This document shows, in pieces, positions 27,252 to 36,113 of a stretch of DNA of 64,000 nucleotides. Positions within the stretch are counted from its first letter, which is position 1. Every line of letters starts with the position of its first letter. The DNA comes from Streptomyces sp. CG4. GTDB lineage: Bacteria; Actinomycetota; Actinomycetes; Streptomycetales; Streptomycetaceae. The notes under the pieces were generated by a model that saw only the letters and a list, made by a program, of their open reading frames with translations, did no database searches and was not told where the DNA came from. The DNA lies in assembly GCF_041080655.1 (NCBI RefSeq), contig NZ_CP163525.1, forward strand, positions 1,860,001 to 1,924,000, in the 5' to 3' direction. A program made the translations under genes and the position numbers.

Positions 27252-28163
27252 CGTCGGGGGCGCGCCCGGCACCGGCCGGGAGTCCGGAGCGCCGGGGCGG
27301 CCCCACGGGGCTGGTGGCGAGCGGGCTCGCCCTCGGGGCCGTACCGTTCCTCCTGGCCCCGGTGCGCGGGGCCGACCCGCAGGTCCTGCTCGCGGCCGCG
27401 GGGGCCGGAGCGTCCCTGGTCGTGGCGGGCGCCGGCCGGCTGCTCAGGGATCCGCCGCGGAACTGGTGGCCCCCCGCATCCCGATCCGCGGTCCGTGCCG
27501 GCGACTGCCGGCGCCCGGCGCGCACGGGAGAAGAACCCGCCCGCCGTACGCCACCACACCCTCCACGAGGCCGCCCGCAACCCGGTGTTGTGGCTGATGT
27601 GGCTGTGCCTGCTGGGTGCGGCCGGCGTCACCGTGCTCGGCATCTGCCTGCTGACGGCGTACGGCAGGCGGCTCGGGCTCGGCGGTCCGACGGTGTGGTC
27701 CGTGACCGTCGCGGGCGGTGCCACGGCGGCCGTCGCCGGGGTGCTGTCGGACCGCTCGGGGCGGCGCACCGCCCTGATCACGGCCTGTCTGGTGCCGGCC
27801 GCCGCCCAGTTCGGGGTGCTCGTCGCGGCCCGGACGGGCAGCGGGGTGCTCCTCCTCGGCTGTGCCGCGGCCGCCGGCGCGGCGGTGCCGGCGCTGGTCA
27901 CCGCGCCGGCCGCGGACCACTTCGGGGAGAACCACAGCGCGAGCGTCCACGGACTGCTCACCGGCGCCTGGCTGCTGCCGGTCGCCGCCGGCAGAACGCG
28001 CGCCGCCTCGTACGCCGCGCGGGACCCCCACTCCGCGTTCCTTCTGGCGGGCTGCACCGGGCTCGTCTGCGCCGTGGTGGCGCTGTTCCTCAGAGCGCCG
28101 GGCAGGCTCAGCGTCCGGCGCATCGACCCCAGTCCCCACCCCCTCGGCGAGGAGATGGCCTGA
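27248..28163 (+). pseudogene. half-size OFA-type MFS transporter paralogue, frameshifted
   Basis: The frame opens at a GTG overlapping the previous stop. It aligns with residue ~185 onward of the full OFA transporter next door: LLRDPPRNWWPP here against FKDPPKNWWPA there, KNPPAVRHHT against KNPPAVRQYT, and DHFGENHSASVHGLL against DYFGENYNATNYGLV. The first six membrane helices are missing, and a frameshift occurs at about 27500-27530. It looks like a decayed tandem duplicate and cannot transport alone. Confidence 0.75.
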
Positions 28164-28164
28164 C

Positions 28165-29574
28165 ATGACGGCTGATCCCATGACAAAGGACACGCCGGCC
28201 GACCCCGGTTCGGCGAACCGCTCGTACCGCGAAGTCACCGACTCCCGGGGGCGGGTCTACCGCATCGGCGAGACGGACCGCGACATCCTCGGCCACTCCC
28301 GCAAGCTCATGGTGTATCTGCCGTGGATCGCGATGATGGCCATCAGCGTCTCGGAGTACGCCTACGGCTCCGCCGAGGACACCCTGTCCGACGCGCACGG
28401 CTGGACCCGGAGCAACACCTTCTGGATCCTCAGCGTCTGGGTGTTCTTCCAGGCCGGCATCGCCTTCCCGGCGGGCTGGCTGCGTGAGAGGGGCATCCTC
28501 ACCGCGCGCCGCGCGATGTGCACCGGCGCCGCGATGTGTCTGCTCGGCTTCCTGGCCCTGTCCCACCTCGACCAGGTGATGCCGGCCGTCCTCGGCTTCG
28601 GTGTCGTGGGCGGTGTGGGCTCCGGGCTGGTGTACGCGACCTGTATCAACATGGTCGGCAAGTGGTTCCCGGAACGGCGCGGCGCGAGAACCGGTTTCGT
28701 CAACGGCGGCTTCGCCTACGGCTCGCTGCCTTTCATCTTCATCTTCAACTACGCCTTCAACACCCGGAATTACGACGAGGTGCTGGACCTGACCGGCGTC
28801 TATGTACTGATCGTGGTCGCCGTCTGCGCCTGGTTCTTCAAGGACCCGCCGAAGAACTGGTGGCCGGCCGACATCGACCCGCTGTCGCACTCCACCGGCG
28901 GCAGGAGCGCGGCGAGCCTGGCGAAGAACCCGCCCGCGGTACGGCAGTACACCCCGAAGGAGGCCTTCAGGACCGGCATGCTGCCGCTGATGTGGGTCAG
29001 TATCGTCATGACCGCCGGTGTATCGATCTTCGGGATCTCCTTCCAGGTCGACTACGCCAAGCAGATCGGCTTCGGCTCGCTGGTCGCGGCGTCCTCGATG
29101 GGTGTCATGGCGGTCGTCAACGGCGTCGGGCGGGCCGTCGTCGGCTGGTTGTCGGACCTGTGGGGCCGCAAGACGTCACTGGTGTTCGTCATCGTGGCCC
29201 TGGGGCTCGCCCAGTTCGGGGTCATCTGGGCCGGTGACATCAGGAGCGAGTGGCTGTTCCTCTTCTTCGCCTTCCTCTCCGGCTTCGGCGGCGGCGCGTT
29301 CTATCCGATGTTCGCCGCGCTGACCCCGGACTACTTCGGCGAGAACTACAACGCCACCAACTACGGCCTCGTCTACAGCGGCAAGCTGGTCAGCGGCCTG
29401 TTCGGCGGCGGCCTCGGATCCATGGTGGTCGACGCCTGGGGCTACAACGGCGCCTACGCGCTGGCCGGCGGCGTCTCGATGGTGGCGGCGGCGATCGCCC
29501 TGCTGCTGCGCCGGCCGGGCCGTGACGGCCGCAGGACGCCCACACCGGCACCGCGGACACGACCGGCGCGCTGA
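28165..29574 (+). CDS. OFA-family MFS transporter, probable oxalate:formate antiporter
   Basis: This 469-residue membrane protein has about 12 predicted helices. Residues 45-60 start the first one (LMVYLPWIAMMAISVSEYAY), and the loop KWFPERRGARTGFVNGGFAY is the family signature between helices 4 and 5. A typical central loop (KDPPKNWWPA) follows. In an operon with oxc and frc, exchange of oxalate for formate across the cell membrane is the likely role. ATG at 28165 is one base after the truncated paralogue. A hairpin follows 54 bases after the stop. Confidence 0.85.
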   Translation: MTADPMTKDTPADPGSANRSYREVTDSRGRVYRIGETDRDILGHSRKLMVYLPWIAMMAISVSEYAYGSAEDTLSDAHGWTRSNTFWILSVWVFFQAGIAFPAGWLRERGILTARRAMCTGAAMCLLGFLALSHLDQVMPAVLGFGVVGGVGSGLVYATCINMVGKWFPERRGARTGFVNGGFAYGSLPFIFIFNYAFNTRNYDEVLDLTGVYVLIVVAVCAWFFKDPPKNWWPADIDPLSHSTGGRSAASLAKNPPAVRQYTPKEAFRTGMLPLMWVSIVMTAGVSIFGISFQVDYAKQIGFGSLVAASSMGVMAVVNGVGRAVVGWLSDLWGRKTSLVFVIVALGLAQFGVIWAGDIRSEWLFLFFAFLSGFGGGAFYPMFAALTPDYFGENYNATNYGLVYSGKLVSGLFGGGLGSMVVDAWGYNGAYALAGGVSMVAAAIALLLRRPGRDGRRTPTPAPRTRPAR

Positions 29575-29627
29575 GCACCACGGACGCCACCGCCGGCCTG
29601 AACCTCGCGGCCGCAGCCGGGCGCCGG

Positions 29628-29653
29628 GGCGTACGGCGCTGCGACCGTACGCC
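29628..29653. terminator. bidirectional hairpin between OFA transporter and GntR gene
   Basis: GGCGTACGG and CCGTACGCC form a perfect 9-bp stem with an 8-base loop between two convergent genes. Confidence 0.6.
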
Positions 29654-29758
29654 GGTCCATGGTGAACCCCCGCTGCCGGCGGTCGTGTTGGTGGGCGTGC
29701 CGGCCGTGCACGCCCGGTCGTGCGCTGCGGTCCTGCCGCGGTGGGGCGGAGCGTGGGA

Positions 29759-30436
29759 TCAGGATCCGTGGCGCTCGTGGTAGGAGCGGCGGGTGTGTTC
29801 GGTGTGGGCGCGCATCAGCTGGGCGGCCCGGTCCTGGTCGTTGTGGGCGATCGCGAGGATCAGTTCCCGGTGTTCGATCCACGACTGACGCCCGCGCTGC
29901 CGGGCGACCGGGGTGTAGTACCAGCGGACCCGGCGGTCCACCTGGGCGGCGAGTTCGGCGAGGACCGCGTTGCCGGCCAGTTCCATGATCTTGGCGTGGA
30001 ACGCCGCGTTGAGGGCGACGGCGCGGTCCACCTGGTCGGCGGCGACGGCCTTCTCGCCCTCGGCGCACAGCTCCTCCAGCGCGTGCACTCCGGGGGCGCC
30101 GGCGTGGATCGCGGCCAGCCGGGCCGCCTCCGCCTCCAGCAGGGTGCGCACGGTGAGCAGCTGGTCGGCCTCCTCCTCGGTCGGCTCGTGCACGAACGCG
30201 CCCTGCGCGGGCCGCAGATCGACCCAGCCCTCGGTGTTGAGCCGCTGCAACGCCTCGCGCACCGGCTGCCGGGAGACGCCGAGGTGCCCGGCGAGCTCGC
30301 TCTCGACCAGGTGCTGGCCGGGCGCCAGCGCGCGCGTGGTGATGAGCTCCAGCAGCGCCTCGTAGACGCGCTCGCGCAGCGGTCCGGGCCGTTCGAGCTT
30401 GGGCACCGCCCCTTGCGGCAGTCCGGTCGACAACAT
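29759..30436 (-). CDS. FadR-subfamily GntR transcriptional regulator
   Basis: The protein has 225 residues. A winged helix-turn-helix fills residues about 18-85 (PLRERVYEALLELITTRALA, then VSRQPVREALQRLNTEGWVD). The all-helical FCD effector domain follows (FHAKIMELAGNAVLAELAAQ). Such regulators usually sense an organic acid and repress catabolic operons. Its position, convergent with the oxalate operon and downstream of fabH, makes the oxalate genes a reasonable target. ATG at 30436 has GGAGGGG upstream. Its own promoter region (30437-30583) has a locally AT-rich box around ATTGTCTTTTGTCTACAG that could be autoregulatory. Confidence 0.87.
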   Translation of the reverse strand: MLSTGLPQGAVPKLERPGPLRERVYEALLELITTRALAPGQHLVESELAGHLGVSRQPVREALQRLNTEGWVDLRPAQGAFVHEPTEEEADQLLTVRTLLEAEAARLAAIHAGAPGVHALEELCAEGEKAVAADQVDRAVALNAAFHAKIMELAGNAVLAELAAQVDRRVRWYYTPVARQRGRQSWIEHRELILAIAHNDQDRAAQLMRAHTEHTRRSYHERHGS

Positions 30437-30583
30437 CGAGGTCCCCTCCTGGCCAGGTGTGACGTATAGACGCTTGGACGCTGGACACTCAGTATCGATT
30501 GTCTTTTGTCTACAGTCTACGGTGCCCAAAATCCAGGGCTGTGGCACCTGTTTTCCTTCGCCTCACGGGCAGCGGAACACCAC

Positions 30584-31531
30584 TCACGGGCAGCGTACGA
30601 CCTGCCCCGCGTACGAGAGATTGCCGCCGAAGCCGAACAGCAGGACCTGATCGCCGGTGTTGATCGCTCCCTGTTCGAGCAGCTTGGAGAAGGCCATCGG
30701 GACGCTGGCCGCCGAGGTGTTGCCGGATTCGGTGACATCGCGGGCGACCACCGCGTTGACGGCGCCGAGCTTCTCGGCCAGCGGCTCGATGATGCGCAGG
30801 TTGGCCTGGTGCAGGACGACCCCGGCGAGGTCCTCGGGGGCCACGCCGGCCCGTTCGCAGGCGCTGCGGGCGATGGCCGGCAGCTGGGTGGTGGCCCAGC
30901 GGTAGACGCTCTGCCCCTCCTGTGCGAACCGCGGCGGGGTGCCCTCGATCCGCACGGCGTGCCCCATCTCCGGCAGCGACCCCCACAGCACCGGCCCGAT
31001 CCCCGGTTCCTCCCCCGGCGGGCACGCCTCGACGACGGCGGCTCCGGCTCCGTCGCCGACCAGGACACAGGTGGTGCGGTCGCTCCAGTCGGTGACGTCG
31101 GACATCTTGTCGGCGCCGATGACCAGCGCCCGGGTGGCCGCGCCGGCCCGGACGGTGTGGTCGGCGGTGGCCAGCGCGTGCGTGAACCCGGCGCACACCA
31201 CGTTGACGTCCATCGCGGCCGGCCGCGGGATGCCGAGCCGGGCCGCGACCCGGGCGGCCATGTTCGGGGAACGGTCGATCGCCGTGGAGGTGGCGACCAG
31301 GACCAGGTCGATGTCGCCGGGGGCCAGACCGGCGGCGGCGAGGGCCTTGGCGGCGGCGTGCGCGGCCAGCTCGTCGACCGGCTCGTCGGGTCCGGCGATG
31401 TGCCGGGTCCGGATGCCGACCCGGCTGCTGATCCACTCGTCGCTCGTGTCGACCAGGCCGGCCAGGTCCTCGTTGGTGAGCACCCGGGCGGGCTGATAGT
31501 GACCGATGGCGGCGATGCGCGAGCCGTTCAT
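30584..31531 (-). CDS. beta-ketoacyl-ACP synthase III (FabH-like)
   Basis: The 315-residue thiolase-fold enzyme has the FabH triad: C113 (VVCAGFTHAL), H241 (VLHQANLR) and N271 (ESGNTSAASVPMA). It condenses an acyl-CoA starter with malonyl-ACP. The N-terminal RIAAIGHYQPARVLTNEDL and WISSRVGIRTRHIA blocks are standard. It is not next to other fatty-acid genes, so it is an extra copy, perhaps for a special starter unit. It lies 147 bases upstream of the GntR gene in the same direction. Confidence 0.88.
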   Translation of the reverse strand: MNGSRIAAIGHYQPARVLTNEDLAGLVDTSDEWISSRVGIRTRHIAGPDEPVDELAAHAAAKALAAAGLAPGDIDLVLVATSTAIDRSPNMAARVAARLGIPRPAAMDVNVVCAGFTHALATADHTVRAGAATRALVIGADKMSDVTDWSDRTTCVLVGDGAGAAVVEACPPGEEPGIGPVLWGSLPEMGHAVRIEGTPPRFAQEGQSVYRWATTQLPAIARSACERAGVAPEDLAGVVLHQANLRIIEPLAEKLGAVNAVVARDVTESGNTSAASVPMAFSKLLEQGAINTGDQVLLFGFGGNLSYAGQVVRCP

Positions 31532-31654
31532 GGCGGGGTCCCCTCGTGGGCCGTGGGTAGCGGGATCCCCCAGTCTGATCAGTGACCCACGGGTACGACG
31601 GCAGGTAAAGCCACAGGAAACGGCCGCAGGGATTGTCGGCTCCCCTCAGACCCT

Positions 31655-31699
31655 CGGGCGTCCGAGCGGCCGGAATCCCACCGGCCCCTCGGACGCCCG
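31655..31699 (-). terminator. hairpin after the OFA/small-subunit transcript
   Basis: A 19-bp inverted repeat with one mismatch (CGGGCGTCCGAG and CTCGGACGCCCG as its outer part) and a 7-base loop lies about 55 bases beyond the stop of the leftward small gene. Confidence 0.7.
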
Positions 31700-31721
31700 G
31701 CCTTCCTCAGGGCTCACCAGG

Positions 31722-31760
31722 CGAACCTCGGGACTCACCCCCGAACCTCGGGACTCACCC
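31722..31760. repeat. two tandem copies of a 20-bp unit
   Basis: CGAACCTCGGGACTCACCC occurs at 31722-31740 and again at 31742-31760. The right copy contains the last codons and stop of the small transporter partner, so it looks like a local duplication of the gene end. Confidence 0.75.
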
Positions 31761-31889
31761 GTTGAACAGCTGTGTCGCCTTCTGTACGAGTTCGTACACG
31801 CCGTAGGCGAAGGGCGTGCCCACCCAGAGCCAGGCGAGCACGATCAGCCCGCGGCGGTGGGGGCTAGGCGGACTGCTGTCGTTCGGCAT
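31755..31889 (-). CDS. 44-residue small partner of the OFA transporter (MFS transporter small subunit type)
   Basis: The peptide begins MPNDSSPPSP and has one hydrophobic helix (GLIVLAWLWVGTPFAYGVY) and a short polar tail ending QLFNG. It starts inside the last 26 bases of the OFA gene, so the two are translationally coupled. Similar single-helix proteins accompany OFA transporters in many actinobacteria and are thought to be accessory subunits; no mechanism is known to me. Confidence 0.8.
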   Translation of the reverse strand: MPNDSSPPSPHRRGLIVLAWLWVGTPFAYGVYELVQKATQLFNG

Positions 31890-33192
31890 CGACGGCCTCC
31901 CTCGGGGCGGGGACGTGATGGCGGGCGTGGACGGGGCGGACCAGTTCGTTGGCTGCGAAGCCGATGACGAGCAGCCCGATCATGATGCCGAAGGACACGG
32001 TGTACAGGGCCGGACCGTGCTTGCCGGCGCCCTTCTGGTGGTCGGCGATCCAGTTGACGATCAGCGGCCCGAGCACACCGGCCAAGGACCAGGCGGTGAG
32101 CAGCCGGCCGTGGATCGCGCCGACCTCGTAGGTGCCGAACAGGTCCTTCAGATACGCCGGGACCGTGGCGAAGCCGCCGCCGTAGAAGGAGAGGATCACC
32201 AGCGCGCAGAGGATGAACAGCGGCTTGGAGGAGTCGCCGAACAGCGCGATGACCAGGTACATCAGCGCGCCGACGCCGAGGTAGACGCGGTAGATGTTCT
32301 TGCGGCCGATCAGGTCGGAGGTGGACGACCAGCCGATCCGGCCCGCCATGTTGGCGGCGGACAGCAGGGCGACGAACCCGGCGGCCGCGGACGCCGACAC
32401 CGGAGTGGAGCTGTCGGCGAAGAAGTCCGTGATCATCGGGGCGGCCTTCTCCAGGATGCCGATGCCGGCGGTCACGTTCATGCAGAGCACGACCCACAGG
32501 CACCAGAACTGCGGGGTGCGCACCGCGTTGCGCGCGGAGACCTGCACGCCCTCGTAGGCGCTGGGCGCGCTCTCGACCGGTTTCTCCGTGCGCGGCACCC
32601 GGATCAGCAGCACACCGAGGGTCATGAAGACGGCGTACGACAGCCCGTGCACCAGGAAGGCGAGGGCGATGCCATCGTTGTCACTGCCGAAGGACGAGAG
32701 CATCTGCGCGGACCAGGGCGAGGCGATCAGCGCGCCGCCGCCGAAGCCCATGATGGCGATGCCGGTGGCCATGCCGGGCCGGTCCGGGAACCACTTGATC
32801 AGCGTGGAGACCGGCGAGATGTAGCCGATGCCGAGGCCGATGCCGCCGACGAAGCCGTAGCCGAGGACGATCAGCCAGTACTGCTTGGTCTCGGCGCCGA
32901 GCGCGGAGACCAGGAAGCCGGAGGAGAAGCAGACCAGGGCCACGGTCATGGCCCAGCGTGGTCCGTTGCGCTCGACGAGGGTGCCGCCGAACGCGGCCGA
33001 CAGACCCAGCATCACGATCGCGAGCTGGAAGGGCAGCGCGCTCTGGGTGCCGTCGAGGCCCAGCGCGGATTCGAGGGGCGGCTTGAACACGCTCCAGGCG
33101 TAGGCCTGGCCGATCGAGAGATGGACGGAGAGGGCGGCGGGCGGGACGAGCCAACGGCTCCAGCCCGCGGGGGCGACAGGGGGACTGCTCAT
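31864..33192 (-). CDS. second OFA-family MFS transporter
   Basis: The 442-residue protein has about 12 helices. It begins MSSPPVAPAGWSRW, then AALSVHLSIGQAYAWSVFK, the typical OFA first helix. The helix 4-5 loop is KWFPDRPGMATGIAIMGFG. It is more like the YhjX/oxalate-formate branch than the copy at 28-29.6 kb. The gene overlaps its small partner and is divergent from the formate dehydrogenase fragment, suggesting formate or oxalate movement. The ATG at 33192 is at the start of the first cytoplasmic segment. Confidence 0.87.
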   Translation of the reverse strand: MSSPPVAPAGWSRWLVPPAALSVHLSIGQAYAWSVFKPPLESALGLDGTQSALPFQLAIVMLGLSAAFGGTLVERNGPRWAMTVALVCFSSGFLVSALGAETKQYWLIVLGYGFVGGIGLGIGYISPVSTLIKWFPDRPGMATGIAIMGFGGGALIASPWSAQMLSSFGSDNDGIALAFLVHGLSYAVFMTLGVLLIRVPRTEKPVESAPSAYEGVQVSARNAVRTPQFWCLWVVLCMNVTAGIGILEKAAPMITDFFADSSTPVSASAAAGFVALLSAANMAGRIGWSSTSDLIGRKNIYRVYLGVGALMYLVIALFGDSSKPLFILCALVILSFYGGGFATVPAYLKDLFGTYEVGAIHGRLLTAWSLAGVLGPLIVNWIADHQKGAGKHGPALYTVSFGIMIGLLVIGFAANELVRPVHARHHVPAPREAVDAERQQSA

Positions 33193-33298
33193 GAATCCCG
33201 AACGGTACGTCGGGACAAGGTAGTTGAGAACCCAAGGGCTCGATCGTATGCCAAAGCGGTATCCGCAGTGTGCCGAACGGTCGGCGTCCGAACCCTTG

Positions 33299-33583
33299 TC
33301 GAGAGTCGAGGAGTACCGCGCGCTCTGTGTCGAGGTGTGCCCGACCGGGGCGCTGTCACCGAAGACGGAGTTCGACATGCGGTCGGCCGGCACCTGGGAC
33401 GGGTCGCGGCAGACGGAGACGGCCACGGTGTGCGCGTACTGCGGAGTGGGCTGCACCCTCACGCTCCATGTGCAGGACAATGACATCGTGAAGGTCACCT
33501 CTCCGCACGACGACCCGGTGACCCACGGCAATCTCTGCAGCAAGAGCCGTTTCGGCTACCAGCACGTACAGAACCGGGGCTGA
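33299..33583 (+). pseudogene. formate dehydrogenase Fe-S subunit fragment
   Basis: The fragment reads YRALCVEVCPTGALSPKTEF, then TATVCAYCGVGCTLTLHVQD and [20 protein letters not shown]. This contains a ferredoxin cysteine group and the 4Fe-4S motif C-x2-C-x3-C...C found at the start of the molybdopterin part of formate dehydrogenases. The preceding ~200 residues (2Fe-2S part) are absent; upstream is the OFA promoter region. It stops 7 bases before fdhD. A short expressed peptide cannot be excluded, but it would not be an enzyme. Confidence 0.6.
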
Positions 33584-33590
33584 TCAGGAC

Positions 33591-34439
33591 ATGGGACGAG
33601 TCACGGAACGACGCAAGGTCCTCCGCATCCGCGACGGGGCGCTCTCCACCCGGCCGGACACACTCGTCGCCGAGGAACCCCTGGAGATCCGGCTGAACGG
33701 CAAGCCGCTCGCGATCACCATGCGCACCCCGGGCGACGACTTCGCGCTGGCGGCCGGGTTCCTGGTCAGCGAGGGCGTACTGGCGACCGCGGACGATCTG
33801 CAGAACATCGTCTACTGCGCGGGGGCGACGGCGGACGGCTCGAACACCTACAACGTGGTCGACGTGAAGACCGCGCCCGGCGTCGCCCTCCCGGACTTCA
33901 CCCTGGAGCGGAACGTCTACACGTCCTCCTCGTGCGGTCTGTGCGGCAAGGCCAGCCTGGACGCCGTACGGACGACCGCGCGCTTCCCGATCGCCGACAC
34001 TCCCCCGGTCCGGGTCACCCCGGAGCTGCTGGCGAGCCTCCCCGACCGGCTGCGCGCGGCTCAGCGGGTGTTCGACCGGACCGGGGGCCTGCACGCGGCG
34101 GCTCTGTTCACCGAGGACGGGGAGCTGCTGGACGTACGGGAGGACGTCGGCCGGCACAACGCGGTCGACAAACTGGTCGGGCGGGCGCTGCAGAACGGCG
34201 AGCTGCCGCTGTCGCGGACGATCCTCCTGGTCTCCGGGCGGGCCTCGTTCGAGCTGGCGCAGAAGGCGGTGATGGCGGGCATCCCGGTGCTGGCGGCCGT
34301 GTCGGCGCCGTCGTCGCTGGCGGTGGACCTGGCCGCGGAGACGGGTCTGACCCTGGTGGGTTTCCTGCGGGGCAGCTCGATGAACGTGTACGCGGGCGAG
34401 GACCGCATCGCCCTGCGAGAGACGGCCGCCCAGGGCTGA
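33591..34439 (+). CDS. fdhD: formate dehydrogenase accessory sulfurtransferase FdhD
   Basis: The 282-residue protein transfers sulfur from IscS to the molybdenum cofactor of formate dehydrogenase. The active CxxC is C115-x2-C118 (SSSCGLCGK). Other family blocks are [31 protein letters not shown] and [12 protein letters not shown]. It appears intact, although its client enzyme is only a fragment here. A complete formate dehydrogenase is expected elsewhere in the genome. Confidence 0.95.
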   Translation: MGRVTERRKVLRIRDGALSTRPDTLVAEEPLEIRLNGKPLAITMRTPGDDFALAAGFLVSEGVLATADDLQNIVYCAGATADGSNTYNVVDVKTAPGVALPDFTLERNVYTSSSCGLCGKASLDAVRTTARFPIADTPPVRVTPELLASLPDRLRAAQRVFDRTGGLHAAALFTEDGELLDVREDVGRHNAVDKLVGRALQNGELPLSRTILLVSGRASFELAQKAVMAGIPVLAAVSAPSSLAVDLAAETGLTLVGFLRGSSMNVYAGEDRIALRETAAQG

Positions 34440-34460
34440 GGCGGCCCCCCGCGGCACGGC

Positions 34461-34509
34461 GGCGGGGCCCGGCCGGCGGGGAGCGCCCCCTGCGCCACCG
34501 GGCCCCGCC
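34461..34509 (+). terminator. GC-rich hairpin downstream of fdhD
   Basis: GGCGGGGCCCGG (34461-34472) pairs perfectly with CCGGGCCCCGCC (34498-34509), 21 bases after the fdhD stop. Confidence 0.65.
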
Positions 34510-34539
34510 TCGGCCGAGGGGCTGCGCCGCTTCGACGGA

Positions 34540-34775
34540 TGCCCTGACCAGGGGTGAGCGGCGGCCGGCAGCACCTGGTCGGGTTCGGCGTCGGTGACCG
34601 GTACGTCGCTGCCGTCGAGGAGCAGCCGTTCCGTCGTCCCTCCCCCACGACCCGGCGGGCGGTGCCCTCGACGTCCGGGTGCGCCGCCGCGAAGGCGCGC
34701 AGGGCCTGGGGTGACAACGGCGCCGGCGTGGAAGCCGACGACGAGCCGCCGGGGCCTGCAGCACACGGCACCGTG
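34540..34775 (-). pseudogene. remnant of a LysR-type substrate-binding domain
   Basis: In shifting minus-strand frames one reads RLVVGFHAGAVVTP, QALRAFAAAHPDVEGTARRV and ERLLLDGSDV. These match the start of a LysR effector domain. At least two frameshifts are needed and the DNA-binding domain is absent. The rest of 34.78-35.0 kb contains only a protein-like plus-strand scrap (LRTELWWEPPEAYPYPRRGG) without a family. Confidence 0.45.
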
Positions 34776-35001
34776 TCCCGTCGGCGAGGTGGAGCAACTG
34801 CCCTGCGTCATCGAGAAGTTGGTGTCGCAGACTCGGGCGCCGGCTGTGGAGCCGCCGCCGCAGGTCAATGGGGTCTCGCCCGATGTTTGCGCACCGAGCT
34901 GTGGTGGGAGCCGCCGGAGGCGTACCCGTATCCGAGGCGTGGGGGTGACGGCACCGGTTCGGTGGTGGTCGTGGACGGGGGCGGCACGCCGGTCGGAGCG
35001 G

Positions 35002-35529
35002 TCAGGTGGCGGCGAGGCGTACGGCGGCGGCGGTCACGACCGTGCCGAGCCGGGGGAAGTCGAGCCGCACGGAGGCCTCGTGCTCGGCGGCGGTGAAGGC
35101 GGCCATGGCGTCCTCGACGAAGACGAGGTCGTAGCCGAGGTCCGCGGCGGCGCGGGCGGTGGACTCGACGCCGAGGTTGGTGGCGATGCCGCCGAACACC
35201 AGCGTGCTGACGCCGCGTTCGCGCAGCCGCTCGTCCAGGCCGGTGCCCTGGAAGGCGCCGAGGGTCCGCTTGACCACCTCGACGTCGCCGGCCGCGGCGA
35301 GGCCGGGCACGAGTCCGCTGCCGGGCGGCTGTTCGGCGGCCGAGGGGCGTTCGACCCGGACGAGCACGACGGGCGCGCCGACGGCGCGGAATGCGCGCGC
35401 CAACTCCTCGGCGGTGGTGAGCACTTCGGTGCCTTTGCGGGGTTCCAGCGGCAGCGCGACGATGCGTTCCATCAGATCGACGAGGATCAGGGCGGTGCGC
35501 TGCGGATCGAGCACGGGAGCTGCGGTCAT
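35002..35529 (-). CDS. isochorismatase-fold protein lacking the usual catalytic cysteine
   Basis: The 175-residue protein has family elements ALILVDLME (Asp), VVKRTLGAFQGT (Lys) and GGIATNLGVESTARAA. In most cysteine hydrolases of this fold the nucleophile is the Cys in TN-x-CVESTA; here it is Gly. Some members do lack it and have unknown reactions. It is followed by the MarR gene, 19 bases away and in the same direction, so the two may be co-transcribed. Confidence 0.82.
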   Translation of the reverse strand: MTAAPVLDPQRTALILVDLMERIVALPLEPRKGTEVLTTAEELARAFRAVGAPVVLVRVERPSAAEQPPGSGLVPGLAAAGDVEVVKRTLGAFQGTGLDERLRERGVSTLVFGGIATNLGVESTARAAADLGYDLVFVEDAMAAFTAAEHEASVRLDFPRLGTVVTAAAVRLAAT

Positions 35530-35548
35530 GACGGAACGTTAGCCGCCG

Positions 35549-35986
35549 TCAGCCGTCCGTGCCGGAAATCCGGATCAACAGGCCCATGAACTGATCGCGT
35601 TCGGCGGCCGACAGCGGGGCCAGCAGCTCGTCGTTGGCCTCGCGAGCCGCCCGCTCGCAGCGCGCGAGGAGGCGAGTGCCGTCGTCGGTGAGGGTCACGG
35701 CGTTCTTGCGTCGGTCCCTGGGGTCGGGGGCGCGCAGGACGTGGCCCGCGGACTGCAGGTCGTTGAGCACGCCGACCAGATCCTTGGGGTCGAGTCCGAC
35801 ACTGCGGCCGAGGTCGGCCTGGGCGACGGGCTGAAGGTCGCGGACGGCGGAGAGGACGACGTGGTGCCACATCTTCTGCCCCTCGGCCGCGAGGGCGCCG
35901 GAGACGAGGCCGCGCCCCCGGGCGGCTGCGCGGCCGAGGAGCCAGCTGGGCAGGGAGCGGATCGCGGTCAGGGGTGCTTCGGCCAT
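35549..35986 (-). CDS. MarR-family transcriptional regulator
   Basis: The protein has 145 residues. The winged helix spans about 45-110 with VAQADLGRSVGLDPKDLVGV as recognition region and the wing DPRDRRKNAVTLTDDG, which is diagnostic for MarR. It is divergent from a quinone oxidoreductase-like gene, and two perfect operators lie between them. It probably represses both and responds to a small aromatic or electrophilic ligand. Confidence 0.9.
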   Translation of the reverse strand: MAEAPLTAIRSLPSWLLGRAAARGRGLVSGALAAEGQKMWHHVVLSAVRDLQPVAQADLGRSVGLDPKDLVGVLNDLQSAGHVLRAPDPRDRRKNAVTLTDDGTRLLARCERAAREANDELLAPLSAAERDQFMGLLIRISGTDG

Positions 35987-36006
35987 ATCGGCAGACTATC
36001 CGACAC

Positions 36007-36054
36007 TCGTTGGACCTCCCAACGAATCTTGGTTATCGTTGGGTCTCCCAACGA
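36007..36054. promoter_or_regulatory. two identical MarR-type operators
   Basis: TCGTTGG-N5-CCAACGA occurs at 36007-36025 and again at 36036-36054, 29 bp centre to centre. Both copies lie between the divergent MarR and oxidoreductase genes. Confidence 0.85.
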
Positions 36055-36113
36055 ATACATGGGTGTCCCGACGCTCGATGCGCCGGGCACACCCGGCCCT
36101 GGAGGTGCCTGCG

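Noticed and set aside
31816..33483. 555-codon plus-strand frame opposite the second OFA transporter
   Set aside because: Antisense to a clear membrane protein; highly charged and without a family.
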